Source: CADEFX01 sp050260355
GTDB lineage: Bacteria; Pseudomonadota; Alphaproteobacteria; Rhizobiales; Hyphomicrobiaceae
Direction of reading: 5' to 3'
DNA length: 58,745 nucleotides
Assembly (NCBI GenBank): GCA_050260355.1
Contig: JBLNBZ010000073.1
Location: forward strand, 1 to 58,745
Below, piece after piece: positions 42,227 through 50,770 of this stretch (the stretch's first letter is position 1; each line of letters opens with the position of its first letter). The translations under genes were made by a program, and so were the position numbers. The notes below the pieces were generated by a model, which ran no database searches, had not been told where the DNA came from, and saw only the letters and a list, made by a program, of their open reading frames with translations.

Positions 42227-43144
42227 ATGTCGCAGCCGTATCGCGGCGTCTTTCCCATCGCGCCCACGCCTTTCACCGAGCGCGGCGAGCTCGATCTCGA
42301 CGGCCAGCGCCGCGTGCTGGATTGCATGATCGATCAGGGCGTCGACGGCATTTGCATTCTGGCGAACTACTCGGAGCAGTTTCTGCTTTCGGATCGGGAG
42401 CGCGACACCCTGCTCGAGCTCTGCCTCGGCCACGTTGCGGGGCGCGCTCCGGTCATCGTCACCTGCAGCCACTTCAGCACCCAGATCGCGGTGGATCGGG
42501 TCAGGCGGGCAGCCTCCGCGGGCGCTCGCATGCTGATGCTGATGCCGCCCTATCACGGCGCAACGCTGCGCAGCAGCGAGGCCGGCGTGCGCGAGCAGTT
42601 CGAGCGCGTTGCGGAGGCCGTCTCGATCCCGATCATGGTGCAGGATGCGCCGCTGAGCGGGGTGTCTCTGTCGGTCCCGTTTCTCGTCGACCTGGCCCGG
42701 GCGGTGCCGCAGGTCTGCTACTTCAAGATCGAGGTGCCGAACGCGGCGGCCAAGCTGCGCGCGCTGATCGAGGCCGGCCGGGATGCCATCGCTGGACCGT
42801 TCGACGGCGAGGAGTCGATCACGCTCATGGCGGATCTCGATGCCGGCGCCACCGGCACCATGCCGAGCGCACTCTTGCCCGATCTCATCAAGCCGGTGCT
42901 CGAGCATTACCGCGCGGGTCGTCGCGGAGAGGCCGTGGCGCAATACGCGCGCATCTTGCCGCTCATCAACTTCGAGAACCGTCAGTGCGGTCTCAGAGCC
43001 ACAAAGACCGTCATGATGGAAGGCGGCGTGATCAAGAGCGACTTCGTCAGGCATCCGCTCGAGCCGCTGCATCCCGCCACGCGGAAGGGGTTGCTCGAGC
43101 TTGCACGCGAGGTGAATCCCCTGGCACTACGCTGGGGCAAGTAG
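42227..43144 (+). CDS. DapA-superfamily lyase, L-2-keto-3-deoxyarabonate dehydratase-like
   Basis: A 305-residue class I aldolase-fold enzyme. The Schiff-base Lys is Lys167 in VCYFKIEVPNAA. The sequence ILANYSEQFLLSD, MPPYHGATLR, PIMVQDAPLSG and FENRQCGLRATK closely recalls the L-2-keto-3-deoxyarabonate dehydratase of Azospirillum as I remember it, and differs from DapA, which has GTTGE and a Tyr in YNVP; that Tyr is replaced here (QDAP). The expected reaction gives 2-oxoglutarate semialdehyde in non-phosphorylating pentose breakdown. No other arabinose gene is adjacent. It starts 24 bases after the kinase gene on the same strand. Confidence 0.75.
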   Translation: MSQPYRGVFPIAPTPFTERGELDLDGQRRVLDCMIDQGVDGICILANYSEQFLLSDRERDTLLELCLGHVAGRAPVIVTCSHFSTQIAVDRVRRAASAGARMLMLMPPYHGATLRSSEAGVREQFERVAEAVSIPIMVQDAPLSGVSLSVPFLVDLARAVPQVCYFKIEVPNAAAKLRALIEAGRDAIAGPFDGEESITLMADLDAGATGTMPSALLPDLIKPVLEHYRAGRRGEAVAQYARILPLINFENRQCGLRATKTVMMEGGVIKSDFVRHPLEPLHPATRKGLLELAREVNPLALRWGK

Positions 43145-43174
43145 CTCGCGACCGGCGGCGCTGCGCTCGAGCTG

Positions 43175-43435
43175 TCAGATCCTCGGGTCCTCCGCGTCGT
43201 GCGCATGCCCGATGATCCGGCGGAGGCGCGGATCGAGCTTGTCGGGATCGACGATAACCTTCTGCGAATGCACCGCTTTCACCGCGCTGAGCGCGATCGT
43301 GACGTCGCCGGCATTCTCGACATAGACGACGAGCTCAGGCCTGCCGTTTGGCGAGATCTGGCGCACGGCGCCGAAAGGCTTGCTGACATCCGAGACGAAC
43401 ACCTCGAAACCCTCTTGGATCGGATCGCTTGCCAT
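43175..43435 (-). CDS. small conserved protein, PRC-barrel/DUF2171-like
   Basis: An 86-residue protein with a run of beta strands (GFEVFVSDVSKPFGAVRQIS, ELVVYVENAGDVTIALSAV, KAVHSQKVIVDPDKL) and a C-terminal His/Asp tail (IIGHAHDAEDP). The pattern suggests a PRC-barrel-type or DUF2171-like fold; I cannot name a function. ATG 43435 has GAGGAG seven bases upstream, supporting translation. It is convergent with the dehydratase gene and divergent from the thermonuclease gene. Confidence 0.65.
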   Translation of the reverse strand: MASDPIQEGFEVFVSDVSKPFGAVRQISPNGRPELVVYVENAGDVTIALSAVKAVHSQKVIVDPDKLDPRLRRIIGHAHDAEDPRI

Positions 43436-43720
43436 CGCTCACTCCTCGGCATTGGGCTGGCGGCATGTATCGCAAAGGACCTCAGGCCTTCCGCGACCCG
43501 CACCGCAAAACATGGGAACGAGAACGCCGGCGAGCAAGCCAACCACTCCGGAAGAGGTAACGACGCGGGCAACGTTCCGCAGCTGACCCAGCTCCGTACA
43601 CAAGGCTGGGCCGCGCCGCCGCCAAGATTGGCCGCAATGATACAATGCGAGCGATTCGAGCTGGGCCGACCAGGCGCCATCGGATTCGCGTTGTCTTTCC
43701 AAGCGGGAGTGAAAGGCATC

Positions 43721-45070
43721 ATGCTCGGAGGGCGGAAGAAGCCGGAAGGCTTCGAGTGGCACAAGTATGTGCGCACCACGATCAAGCTCAGGCGCGAGGC
43801 GCGGCGTGACAAGGCCGACCAGCTGAAGCGGTCGGCGGCCGAAGGCATCAAGGCGGCGGGGGAGGCTGCAGGCGACATGGCCAAGCAAGGTGCAAGGCAG
43901 TTTGCCGCTGGCGCCAGGGTAGCGGGCAGCGCAGCCGGGGCCGCGGCTCGTGAGAGTGCCCGGCAGCTCGGCGCCAGCGCCAGGACTGCGGCCGCCTGCC
44001 TTGCTTCAGGCACCTACGCGGCGGCGTTGGCTTTCGCGCGCGGTGTTGGCGTCGCGCTTGCTTGGACAGGCGATCGGCTCGCCAGCATCGCCCGCTCGGA
44101 GGCTTTGAGCCCGGCCATGGACCTGTTGAGCCGGCCCGGTGTGTCGAGCCCGCTGGCGCTGGCGGGCATCGTCGGGGTGGCGGCAGCCTTTTCGCGTCCC
44201 GCTCTCGGATTTGGCTTCGACCGCGACGCGGGAATCGCGCTGCTGCTCGGGCTTGCATGTCTGTCGCTGGCCTATGGGCCGCGCGTTCTGCGTGGCACGG
44301 CTCCGGAGCTACCGCGCTGGCTTTCGAATCTCAGCCCGTCGGTTCGGCGCGGCGCGGCTATCGCGTGCCTTGCCTTGATGCTCGCCGCCATCGGGTCGAG
44401 CCTCCTGCCCGGCCGCGGGTCGCTGCCGACGGTGGGCCACCTCGCCAGCTTTCAATTCCTGCGCGGACCACAGATCGTGGGCCGGGCAGCGGCACTATCG
44501 GGCGACATGCTGAGGATTGACGGGACAACGGTGAAGCTCGCCGGCATCGAGGCGCCGGAGCGGGAGCAGCGCTGCCTCAGACACGGCAACCGGCGGTGGC
44601 GCTGCGCGGAGGCAGCGCACGATGCGCTGGCTCGGCTCTCGCGCAGCCGTCTGGTGAAGTGCGACCCCAAAGGGACTGACGCGAGCGGGCGGACCACGGC
44701 GGTCTGCTTTGCCGGCGACACCGATATCGGCGCCGCACTCGTCAAGGCAGGGCACGTGTTTGCCGAAGGGGGCTTTCTCGCCCGCTACTCGAGCCTCGAA
44801 AGCGAGGCCAAGGCGGCGAAGGTGGGCCTTTGGAGTGGAGACGTCGAGCGACCCCAAGACTTCCGCGCCCGAGCCTGGGAGCAGGCCAAGCGCACCGCGC
44901 CCGAAGGGTGCCCGATCAAAGGTCAGGTTGCGGGTGGTGCCAAGGTCTACCTGCTGCCATGGTCACCGGACTATGGCCGCGTGCGCGTCAGCAAGGCGCG
45001 CGGCGATCGCTGGTTCTGCAGCGAGCAGGAGGCGATTTCGGCAGGCTGGCGCGCCACCGAGCGTGGCTGA
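43721..45070 (+). CDS. membrane-anchored thermonuclease (SNase-like) with C-terminal sunset-type domain
   Basis: A 449-residue protein in three parts. Residues 15-115 are long Ala-rich amphipathic helices (AGEAAGDMAKQGARQFAAG), resembling membrane-curving or apolipoprotein-like repeats; then come two or three transmembrane helices (about 135-240). Next is a staphylococcal-nuclease fold with LAGIEAPEREQRC (catalytic Asp position reads Glu-Ala-Pro-Glu), DASGRTTAVCF, GDTDIGAALVKAGHVF and AKAAKVGLWSG. The last 55 residues (CPIKGQVAGGAKVYLLPWSP ... DRWFCSEQEAISAGWR) match a short domain often fused to secreted nucleases. ATG 43721 is my choice; the frame is open far upstream without a start signal. 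The function may be extracytoplasmic nucleic-acid degradation. Confidence 0.75.
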   Translation: MLGGRKKPEGFEWHKYVRTTIKLRREARRDKADQLKRSAAEGIKAAGEAAGDMAKQGARQFAAGARVAGSAAGAAARESARQLGASARTAAACLASGTYAAALAFARGVGVALAWTGDRLASIARSEALSPAMDLLSRPGVSSPLALAGIVGVAAAFSRPALGFGFDRDAGIALLLGLACLSLAYGPRVLRGTAPELPRWLSNLSPSVRRGAAIACLALMLAAIGSSLLPGRGSLPTVGHLASFQFLRGPQIVGRAAALSGDMLRIDGTTVKLAGIEAPEREQRCLRHGNRRWRCAEAAHDALARLSRSRLVKCDPKGTDASGRTTAVCFAGDTDIGAALVKAGHVFAEGGFLARYSSLESEAKAAKVGLWSGDVERPQDFRARAWEQAKRTAPEGCPIKGQVAGGAKVYLLPWSPDYGRVRVSKARGDRWFCSEQEAISAGWRATERG

Positions 45071-45088
45071 GCGGCGAGCCCTTGCCGG

Positions 45089-47512
45089 TCAGCCCCGGAT
45101 CTCACCGCCCGTCGCGCGCTTGACTCCGTCGATGATCTTGGCGGCAACGGCCTCGATCTCCTGATCGGTCAGCGTCTTCTCCTTCGGCGCCAGTGTCACC
45201 TCGATGGCAATGGACTTCTTGTCGGCGCCGAGGCTGGCGCCCTCGAACACGTCGAAGACGCGCACGCCGGTAATGAGGGCCTTGTCGGCGCCCAGCGCAG
45301 CTTTCACCACGTCACCTGCCGCAACCGACTTGTCGAGCACGAAGGCAAAGTCGCGCGTCAGCGGCAGAAGGTCCGTGGCATCGAGCGGCGACCGCGCCCG
45401 GCTCTTGCGTTTTTCTGCCGGTAGCGCATCGAGGAAGATTTCGAAAGCGGCAACGGGAGCGGCAACATCGAGAGCCCTCAGCACCTCTGGGTGCATCTCG
45501 CCGAAGTGGGCCAGCACAGCCTTTGGTCCAAGGCGGAGCGCCGCGCTGCGCCCTGGGTGGAACCACGGCGGCGCCTCGCGCGCGATCTGCGCTCGCGCCG
45601 GATCGACACCAAGACCTGCAAGCAGCGCGAAGACGTCGGCCTTCATATCGAAGAAGCCGGCCTCGCGTGCGGATCCATCCCAAAGGCGACCCGCGCCTTG
45701 CATCAGCGCCGTTCCGGTCCGCAGGCCCGCAGCGATCGTGATCTGCTCCTCGGGCCGGTCGCCGCGATAGGCCTGACCGACCTCGAACAGAGCGACATCG
45801 GCGAATCCGCGGTTGCGATTCCTTTGCGCCGCGGCGAGCAGACCCGGCAGGAGGCTCGGACGCATGGAGCTCATCTCGGTCGAGATCGGGTTGGCGAGCT
45901 CGAGCGAGTCCTGCCCGCCCCCGAACAGCTCGGCCTGAGGCCGCGGAATGAAGGACCACGTCACAGCCTCGACGAGGCCGCGGCCGGCCAGCAACCGCCG
46001 CGCACGGCGCACGCGCCGCTGTGGCTCCGTAAGAACCGACCGCGCTACGCCGCGTGGGCGCGACATCGGTGCGGAGGGAATCTTGTCCAGCCCGACGATG
46101 CGCGCCACCTCCTCGACGATGTCGGCAGAGCCGTGCACGTCAGGACGCCAGCTCGGGGCCGTCACCTGCGCCACCTCGCCCTTGCCCTCGATCTTGAAGC
46201 CGAGGTCGACGAGAATCTTGCGCGCCTCGGTCTCCTCGATCTTCAGGCCTGCGAGCTTTTCGATGCGCTTGAAGTCGAAGCTGATGACGGTCCTCGGCTC
46301 GGGTGGACTTCCGGCGATGCGCGCCTTAGACGGCTCACCGCCCGCTCCGTCCAGCATCATCCGCGTGGCGAGGTCGAGACCGGGCAGGATGAAGGCCGGA
46401 TCGACTCCGCGCTCGAAGCGGTAGCGCGCATCGGTCTGCAGCCCGGCTTTGCGTCCGGTGGCGGCGGTGCGCAGAGGATCGAAGTAGGCGCATTCGATGA
46501 GAACGTTGCGCGTTTCGTGCGTGCAGCCGGTTTCCTCACCGCCCATGATGCCGCCGAAGCCGAGCACCGCGCGATCATCGGCGATGACACACATGGTCTC
46601 GTCGGCCTCGTAGGTCTTGCCGTCGAGCCCAATGAATTTCTCGCCCTTCTTGCCCAGCTGCGCGCGGATGGCGCCGACCAGCTTGTCGGCGTCATAGACG
46701 TGCAACGGCCTGCCGCGGTCCAGGCTGATGAAGTTGGTCACGTCCACCACGGCATTGATCGGGCGAGCACCGACCGCCTTGAGCCGCCGCTGCATCCAGG
46801 CCGGCGAGTCGCCATTTTTGATGCCGCGAATGTAACGCCCTGCGAAACAAGGGCACGCATCCTCCGCACCCTTGGGAAAGACGAGCTGGATGTCGATCGG
46901 GCAGTCGTACTTGCCTTCGACGCCGGCAATCTTCGGTTCAGGCTTGAGGGTGCCGAGGCCGCAGGCGGCAAGGTCGCGGGCAATGCCGCGCACGCCGGTG
47001 CAGTCGGGCCGGTTCGGCGTCAGCTTGACCTCGATGACGGGATCATCGAGACCCATCACGTCAATGAAGCGCTTGCCGACGTCTGCGGCCTTTGCCTCGC
47101 CGAGGTCGATGATGCCCTCGTGATCGTCGGAGAGCTCGAGCTCGCGCTCCGAGACCAGCATCCCGTTCGACACCACGCCGCGCACAGGCCGCTTGTCGAG
47201 CGTGATCTTCGTGCCTGGGATGTAGGTGCCGATCGGCGCGAACACCCCGATCATGCCCGTGCGCGCGTTGGGTGCGCCGCAGACGACCTCGAACACGCTG
47301 CCGCCGGTGTCGACCTTGCACACCTGCAGCTTGTCTGCGTTGGGATGCTTGCGAGCCTCCAGCACGCGGGCGACAACGAACGCGCCCAGCACCTTGGCCG
47401 GATCCTCGACGCTTTCGACCTCGAGACCAATGCTGGACAGCTTTGTGGTCAACTCGTCGACCGAAGCCGTCGTGTCGAGGTGGTCCTTCAGCCAGGACAG
47501 GGTGAATTTCAT
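45089..47512 (-). CDS. pheT: phenylalanyl-tRNA synthetase beta subunit
   Basis: The 807-residue beta chain of the (alpha-beta)2 PheRS. The N-terminus MKFTLSWLKDHLDTTASVDEL is standard; domains in order are the EMAP/OB tRNA-binding fold (VVARVLEARKHPNADKLQVC), the B3/4 editing domain (SGVIG-like region with NAVVDVTNFISLDRGRPLH), B5 and the catalytic-like core, and the C-terminal ferredoxin-fold anticodon-binding domain (DLLPLTRDFAFVLD). Together with PheS it charges tRNA-Phe. It follows pheS after 16 bases in the rpmI-rplT-pheS-pheT order. A long frame on the opposite strand is a shadow. Confidence 0.97.
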   Translation of the reverse strand: MKFTLSWLKDHLDTTASVDELTTKLSSIGLEVESVEDPAKVLGAFVVARVLEARKHPNADKLQVCKVDTGGSVFEVVCGAPNARTGMIGVFAPIGTYIPGTKITLDKRPVRGVVSNGMLVSERELELSDDHEGIIDLGEAKAADVGKRFIDVMGLDDPVIEVKLTPNRPDCTGVRGIARDLAACGLGTLKPEPKIAGVEGKYDCPIDIQLVFPKGAEDACPCFAGRYIRGIKNGDSPAWMQRRLKAVGARPINAVVDVTNFISLDRGRPLHVYDADKLVGAIRAQLGKKGEKFIGLDGKTYEADETMCVIADDRAVLGFGGIMGGEETGCTHETRNVLIECAYFDPLRTAATGRKAGLQTDARYRFERGVDPAFILPGLDLATRMMLDGAGGEPSKARIAGSPPEPRTVISFDFKRIEKLAGLKIEETEARKILVDLGFKIEGKGEVAQVTAPSWRPDVHGSADIVEEVARIVGLDKIPSAPMSRPRGVARSVLTEPQRRVRRARRLLAGRGLVEAVTWSFIPRPQAELFGGGQDSLELANPISTEMSSMRPSLLPGLLAAAQRNRNRGFADVALFEVGQAYRGDRPEEQITIAAGLRTGTALMQGAGRLWDGSAREAGFFDMKADVFALLAGLGVDPARAQIAREAPPWFHPGRSAALRLGPKAVLAHFGEMHPEVLRALDVAAPVAAFEIFLDALPAEKRKSRARSPLDATDLLPLTRDFAFVLDKSVAAGDVVKAALGADKALITGVRVFDVFEGASLGADKKSIAIEVTLAPKEKTLTDQEIEAVAAKIIDGVKRATGGEIRG

Positions 47513-47528
47513 TGGCGCCGCCCGCTAC

Positions 47529-48602
47529 TCACGACGAGATGCCGCCGCCAAGCGTCGGCACGTCGAAGGGGAGGAAGCCGTAGTGGCGCAGCCAGCGCAT
47601 GTCGGCCGAGAACATGTCGCGCAAGTCCGGGATGCCGTACTTGAGCATGGCGATGCGATCCAGGCCCATGCCGAAGGCGTAGCCCTGATACTTCTCGGGA
47701 TCGAGACCACAGTTGGCGATCACCTTCGGATGCACCATGCCGGAGCCGAGGATCTCGAGCCACGTTCCAGGCTTGCCAATGGCCGCGGCGTCGATGTCGA
47801 CCTCCATTGACGGCTCCGTGAAGGGGAAATGCGAGGCGCGGAAGCGCATCTTCACGTCGTCGACCTCGAAGAACGCCTTGCAGAATTCCTCCAGGCACCA
47901 CTTGAGGTGACCCAGATGCGTCTCCTCGTCGATGACGAGTCCTTCGATCTGATGGAACATTGGCGTATGCGTCTGATCGCTGTCGCTGCGATAGACGCGG
48001 CCGGGCACGATGATGCGAATTGGCGGCTTCTGGCTGAGCATGGTGCGGACCTGCACCGGGCTCGTGTGTGTGCGCAAGACCAGCCGAGAGCCGTCGGCCT
48101 TGGGCTGCAGGTAGAAGGTGTCGTGATCCTGCCGCGCCGGATGCTCTGGAGGAATGTTGAGCTTGGTGAAGTTGTAGTCGTCCGTTTCGATGTCGGGCCC
48201 TTCGGCCACGGCGAAGCCCATGTCGGCGAAAATCTCGACGACCTCGTCATAGACCTGAGACACCGGATGGATGCGCCCGTCGGCTTGTGGCCCCAGCCGG
48301 ACCGGCAACGTGATGTCGACGCGTTCGGTCGCGAGCCTCTCGCTCAGTGCCGCCTTATCGAGATCCGCCTTGCGCTCCTCCAGCGCCTCGCTGACGCGCG
48401 CCTTGAGCGCGTTGACGGCAAGACCGAAAGCCTTGCGCTCCTCGGGCGCCATCTTGCCGAGCCGCATCATGAGCTCTGAGACGCGCCCCTTCTTGCCGAG
48501 CGCGGCCACACGCGCCTGCTCGAGCTCGGCCAGGCTGCTCGCGGCAGAGATCCCCGAAACGAGCTCGCGCTCTAAAGTTGCGATGTCGATATCTGCTGTC
48601 AT
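47529..48602 (-). CDS. pheS: phenylalanyl-tRNA synthetase alpha subunit
   Basis: The 357-residue catalytic subunit. The N-terminal coiled coil (residues 1-90) binds tRNA; the class II core shows motif 1 near HPVSQVYDEVVEIFADMGF, motif 2 with IIVPGRVYRSDSDQTHTPMF and motif 3 at GYAFGMGLDRIAMLKYGI. ATG 48602 gives the expected length. It is 105 bases downstream of rplT and directly upstream of pheT. In many bacteria pheST expression is controlled by attenuation; no leader with Phe codons was identified here. Confidence 0.97.
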   Translation of the reverse strand: MTADIDIATLERELVSGISAASSLAELEQARVAALGKKGRVSELMMRLGKMAPEERKAFGLAVNALKARVSEALEERKADLDKAALSERLATERVDITLPVRLGPQADGRIHPVSQVYDEVVEIFADMGFAVAEGPDIETDDYNFTKLNIPPEHPARQDHDTFYLQPKADGSRLVLRTHTSPVQVRTMLSQKPPIRIIVPGRVYRSDSDQTHTPMFHQIEGLVIDEETHLGHLKWCLEEFCKAFFEVDDVKMRFRASHFPFTEPSMEVDIDAAAIGKPGTWLEILGSGMVHPKVIANCGLDPEKYQGYAFGMGLDRIAMLKYGIPDLRDMFSADMRWLRHYGFLPFDVPTLGGGISS

Positions 48603-48707
48603 GGCTTGCTGTTGGACCCGCGCTCAGTCCCAACCGGCCTGCTCGACGTGCACTTTGGCAAACGGCTGACGGCGACGGCTGGAAAACGTTTGGCCGTCGA
48701 CGCCGCT

Positions 48708-49073
48708 CTAGGCGGCCTTCTTGGCCTGTGCCGCCGCCTGATCCACGAGCGCCTTGAACGCTGCTGCGTCCTTCACGGCGATGTCGGCCAGGACTTTGCG
48801 GTCGATCTCGATGCCGGCCTGCGACAGGCCGTGAATAAATCGGCCGTAGGTCAGACCGTGCTCGCGAACCGCCGCATTGATGCGCTGGATCCAGAGCGCC
48901 CGGAACGTGCGCTTCTTGCGCTTGCGGTCGCGATAGGCGTACTGCATCGCCTTCTCGACCGCCTGCTTGGCGATCCGGATCGTATTCTTGCGCCGTCCGT
49001 AATAGCCCTTGGCCTGCTTCAGGACCTTCTTGTGCTTGGCGTGGGCCGCAACGCCGCGCTTGACGCGTGCCAT
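48708..49073 (-). CDS. rplT: 50S ribosomal protein L20
   Basis: A 121-residue, Lys/Arg-rich protein with the L20 start MARVKRGVAAHAKHKKVLKQ and GYYGRRKNTIRIAKQAVEKA, and RALWIQRINAAVREHGLTYG further on. It binds 23S rRNA domain I early in assembly. It lies 56 bases after rpmI, in the conserved rpmI-rplT pair. The usual autoregulation of this operon by L20 may apply but the RNA site is not evident. Confidence 0.97.
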   Translation of the reverse strand: MARVKRGVAAHAKHKKVLKQAKGYYGRRKNTIRIAKQAVEKAMQYAYRDRKRKKRTFRALWIQRINAAVREHGLTYGRFIHGLSQAGIEIDRKVLADIAVKDAAAFKALVDQAAAQAKKAA

Positions 49074-49129
49074 GAGAGTGCTCCGTCGATATCCGCTTCA
49101 GATGTATCGTAAACCGCCAGCCGATGGCC

Positions 49130-49330
49130 TCAGCGGTTGTAGGGCATATACTTCTTCACGATGCTGGCATCGCTGTCGTTCAGCACCATCGTGCCGCGCG
49201 CGCTGCGCACGAACTTGGCCGTGCGCTTGATCATGCCATGCCGCTTGCCCTGGGCCTGGGCCTTGACCTTGCCGGTGCCCGTCATCTTGAAGCGCTTCTT
49301 GGCGCCGCTCTTGGTCTTCAACTTGGGCAT
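49130..49330 (-). CDS. rpmI: 50S ribosomal protein L35
   Basis: A 66-residue basic protein: MPKLKTKSGAKKRFKMTGTG at the start and GTMVLNDSDASIVKKYMPYNR at the end, both diagnostic of L35. It heads the rpmI-rplT pair. ATG 49330 is preceded by GGAGAG. The infC gene, which in many bacteria is directly upstream, lies 755 bases away on the same strand with a divergent gene in between. Confidence 0.97.
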   Translation of the reverse strand: MPKLKTKSGAKKRFKMTGTGKVKAQAQGKRHGMIKRTAKFVRSARGTMVLNDSDASIVKKYMPYNR

Positions 49331-49400
49331 TTTGCTCTCCTGAATGCAGCCCGCTCAGCGGCTCGAACGAGCCGGCGCGGACACGTTGGTTTTAAGCATG

Positions 49401-49431
49401 AAAGCCGCCACGGCATGCCCCGCCGGGCGGC
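49401..49431 (-). promoter_or_regulatory. candidate leader hairpin upstream of rpmI
   Basis: Read in the rpmI direction, GCCGCC (49431-49426) pairs with GGCGGC (49409-49404), with an inner GGCATGCC palindrome, followed by TTTCAT. It lies about 70 bases before the rpmI start. It could be an attenuator or L20-responsive structure, but the T-run is only three bases. Weak evidence. Confidence 0.3.
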
Positions 49432-49612
49432 TCCGGTCGGGTTATTAGTGCAAACCGGCCGGGCGCGCAATGATTTTCCTGCCAAAACGGAGCCCCGAAG
49501 GGTGCATCGGGGTTCGGACGCTCTCGCCGGTCACCCCCGACCCACCGCTTAGCCGCCGCCCGCAAGTTGCGCTATTGTCGGCTGATCGACACTGTTGAGA
49601 GGTCCTCGTCCC

Positions 49613-49924
49613 ATGCTCTCGGCAATCAAAACGGCTTGGAGCCGCCTCGCCGGCGGCGCCGGCGCTGCCTCGAATGGGCCGGCGATACCGCCGGTCGAGT
49701 ATAACGGCTATCGCATCCGGCCTGCCCCGTACTTGAGCAACAACCAGTACCAGACGGCCGGAAGCATCGAGAAGGACACGCCCGAGGGCGTCAAGGAGCA
49801 TAAGTTCATTCGCGCGGATACTTATGCCAACCGGGACGACGCCATCACCTTCACGATCGCCAAGGCCAAGCAGATCATCGACCAGCAAGGCGACCGCATC
49901 TTCACCTCGAGCGGTGTACGATAG
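49613..49924 (+). CDS. HlyU-family small protein
   Basis: A 103-residue protein of the HlyU (PF10115) type: after a short Ala/Gly linker comes VEYNGYRIRPAPYLSNNQYQ, then GSIEKDTPEGVKEHKFIRAD and a C-terminal helix DDAITFTIAKAKQIIDQQGD. The family was named for a Vibrio transcription activator, but that Vibrio HlyU is a different fold; this group is of unknown role in alphaproteobacteria. ATG 49613 follows GAGAGG at a rather long spacing. It is divergent from rpmI and convergent with infC, splitting the classical infC-rpmI-rplT cluster. Confidence 0.75.
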   Translation: MLSAIKTAWSRLAGGAGAASNGPAIPPVEYNGYRIRPAPYLSNNQYQTAGSIEKDTPEGVKEHKFIRADTYANRDDAITFTIAKAKQIIDQQGDRIFTSSGVR

Positions 49925-50085
49925 GCTCGTGCCCCGAGCCAGGGTTGCCGGACAATGCGGCCCGCGGATGCGTGAAGGATGAACCACACAGGTGAAGGCT
50001 CCGAATAGCCGTGCCAAGGCGCGGCTTCCGGCAATGCAGTCGCGGCGACAGTCGGCTCGCGGTTCGGCCGGGTGACGGATCGATG

Positions 50086-50625
50086 CTAGCGCGGCGCCAG
50101 CACCATCACCATCTGCCGGCCTTCGAGACGCGGCTCAGCCTCGACCTTGGCCATGCCCTCAATGTCACTCTTGACCCGCTGGAGGAGCTGAAAGCCGAGC
50201 TCCTGGTGCGCCAGCTCGCGACCTCGGAACCGCAGCGTGATCTTCACCTTATCGCCTTCGTCGAAGAAGCGGCGCATCGAGCGCATCTTCACGTCGTAAT
50301 CATGATCGTCGATGCTCGGACGCATCTTGATCTCTTTGATCTCGACGATCTTCTGGCGCTTGCGGGCCTCGGCCGCCTTCTTCTGCTCCTGGTACTTGAA
50401 CTTGCCGTAGTCGAGGATCTTGGCCACCGGAGGATCGGCATCAGGCGAGATCTCGACCAGATCCAACCCGACCTGAACGGCGCGGGCCAACGCGTCCTGC
50501 CGGCTGACAACGCCGACATTCTGACCGGTTTCATCGATGAGGCGCACTTCTCTAGCGCGTATCCCCTCGTTCATTCGTGGGCCGGACTGCTCGCGCTCCG
50601 GCGCTCCGCGCATTGGACGACGTAT
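50086..50625 (-). CDS. infC: translation initiation factor IF-3, probable ATA start
   Basis: A 179-residue IF-3, which binds the 30S subunit, blocks 50S joining and checks the start codon. Domains: N-domain GPRMNEGIRAREVRLIDETG and DLVEISPDADPPVAKILDYG; linker helix KKAAEARKRQKIVEIKEIK; C-domain RPSIDDHDYDVKM, FRGRELAHQELG. The conserved N-terminus of alphaproteobacterial IF-3 is I-R-R-P, which here begins at an ATA codon (50625-50623) with AGGGAG six bases upstream. ATG 50613 or ATG 50574 would cut conserved residues and have no such site. Rare start codons in infC are known (AUU in E. coli) and serve autoregulation by IF-3 itself. Confidence 0.93.
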   Translation of the reverse strand: MRRPMRGAPEREQSGPRMNEGIRAREVRLIDETGQNVGVVSRQDALARAVQVGLDLVEISPDADPPVAKILDYGKFKYQEQKKAAEARKRQKIVEIKEIKMRPSIDDHDYDVKMRSMRRFFDEGDKVKITLRFRGRELAHQELGFQLLQRVKSDIEGMAKVEAEPRLEGRQMVMVLAPR

Positions 50626-50631
50626 GTTGGG

Positions 50632-50637
50632 CTCCCT
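50632..50637 (-). promoter_or_regulatory. ribosome binding site that decides the infC start
   Basis: AGGGAG on the minus strand, six bases before the ATA codon at 50625. It supports initiation at ATA and not at the in-frame ATG codons further downstream. Confidence 0.7.
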
Positions 50638-50770
50638 CGGTAACTGGGGGTCAATAACGATGCAAATTGCAGCGCATCCGCTCAATCGGCAGCGTGCGTT
50701 GTGGAGAATCCGCAAGTCGCGCTGTCAAGTCAAGCCGCAGTCAGGCTCCAGATGACGGAAAACGAAAAGT

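Noticed and set aside
45491..47644. 717-codon open frame opposite pheT
   Set aside because: Pure mirror of the pheT codon bias in GC-rich DNA; the translation is low-complexity and resembles no family, while pheT is unmistakable.
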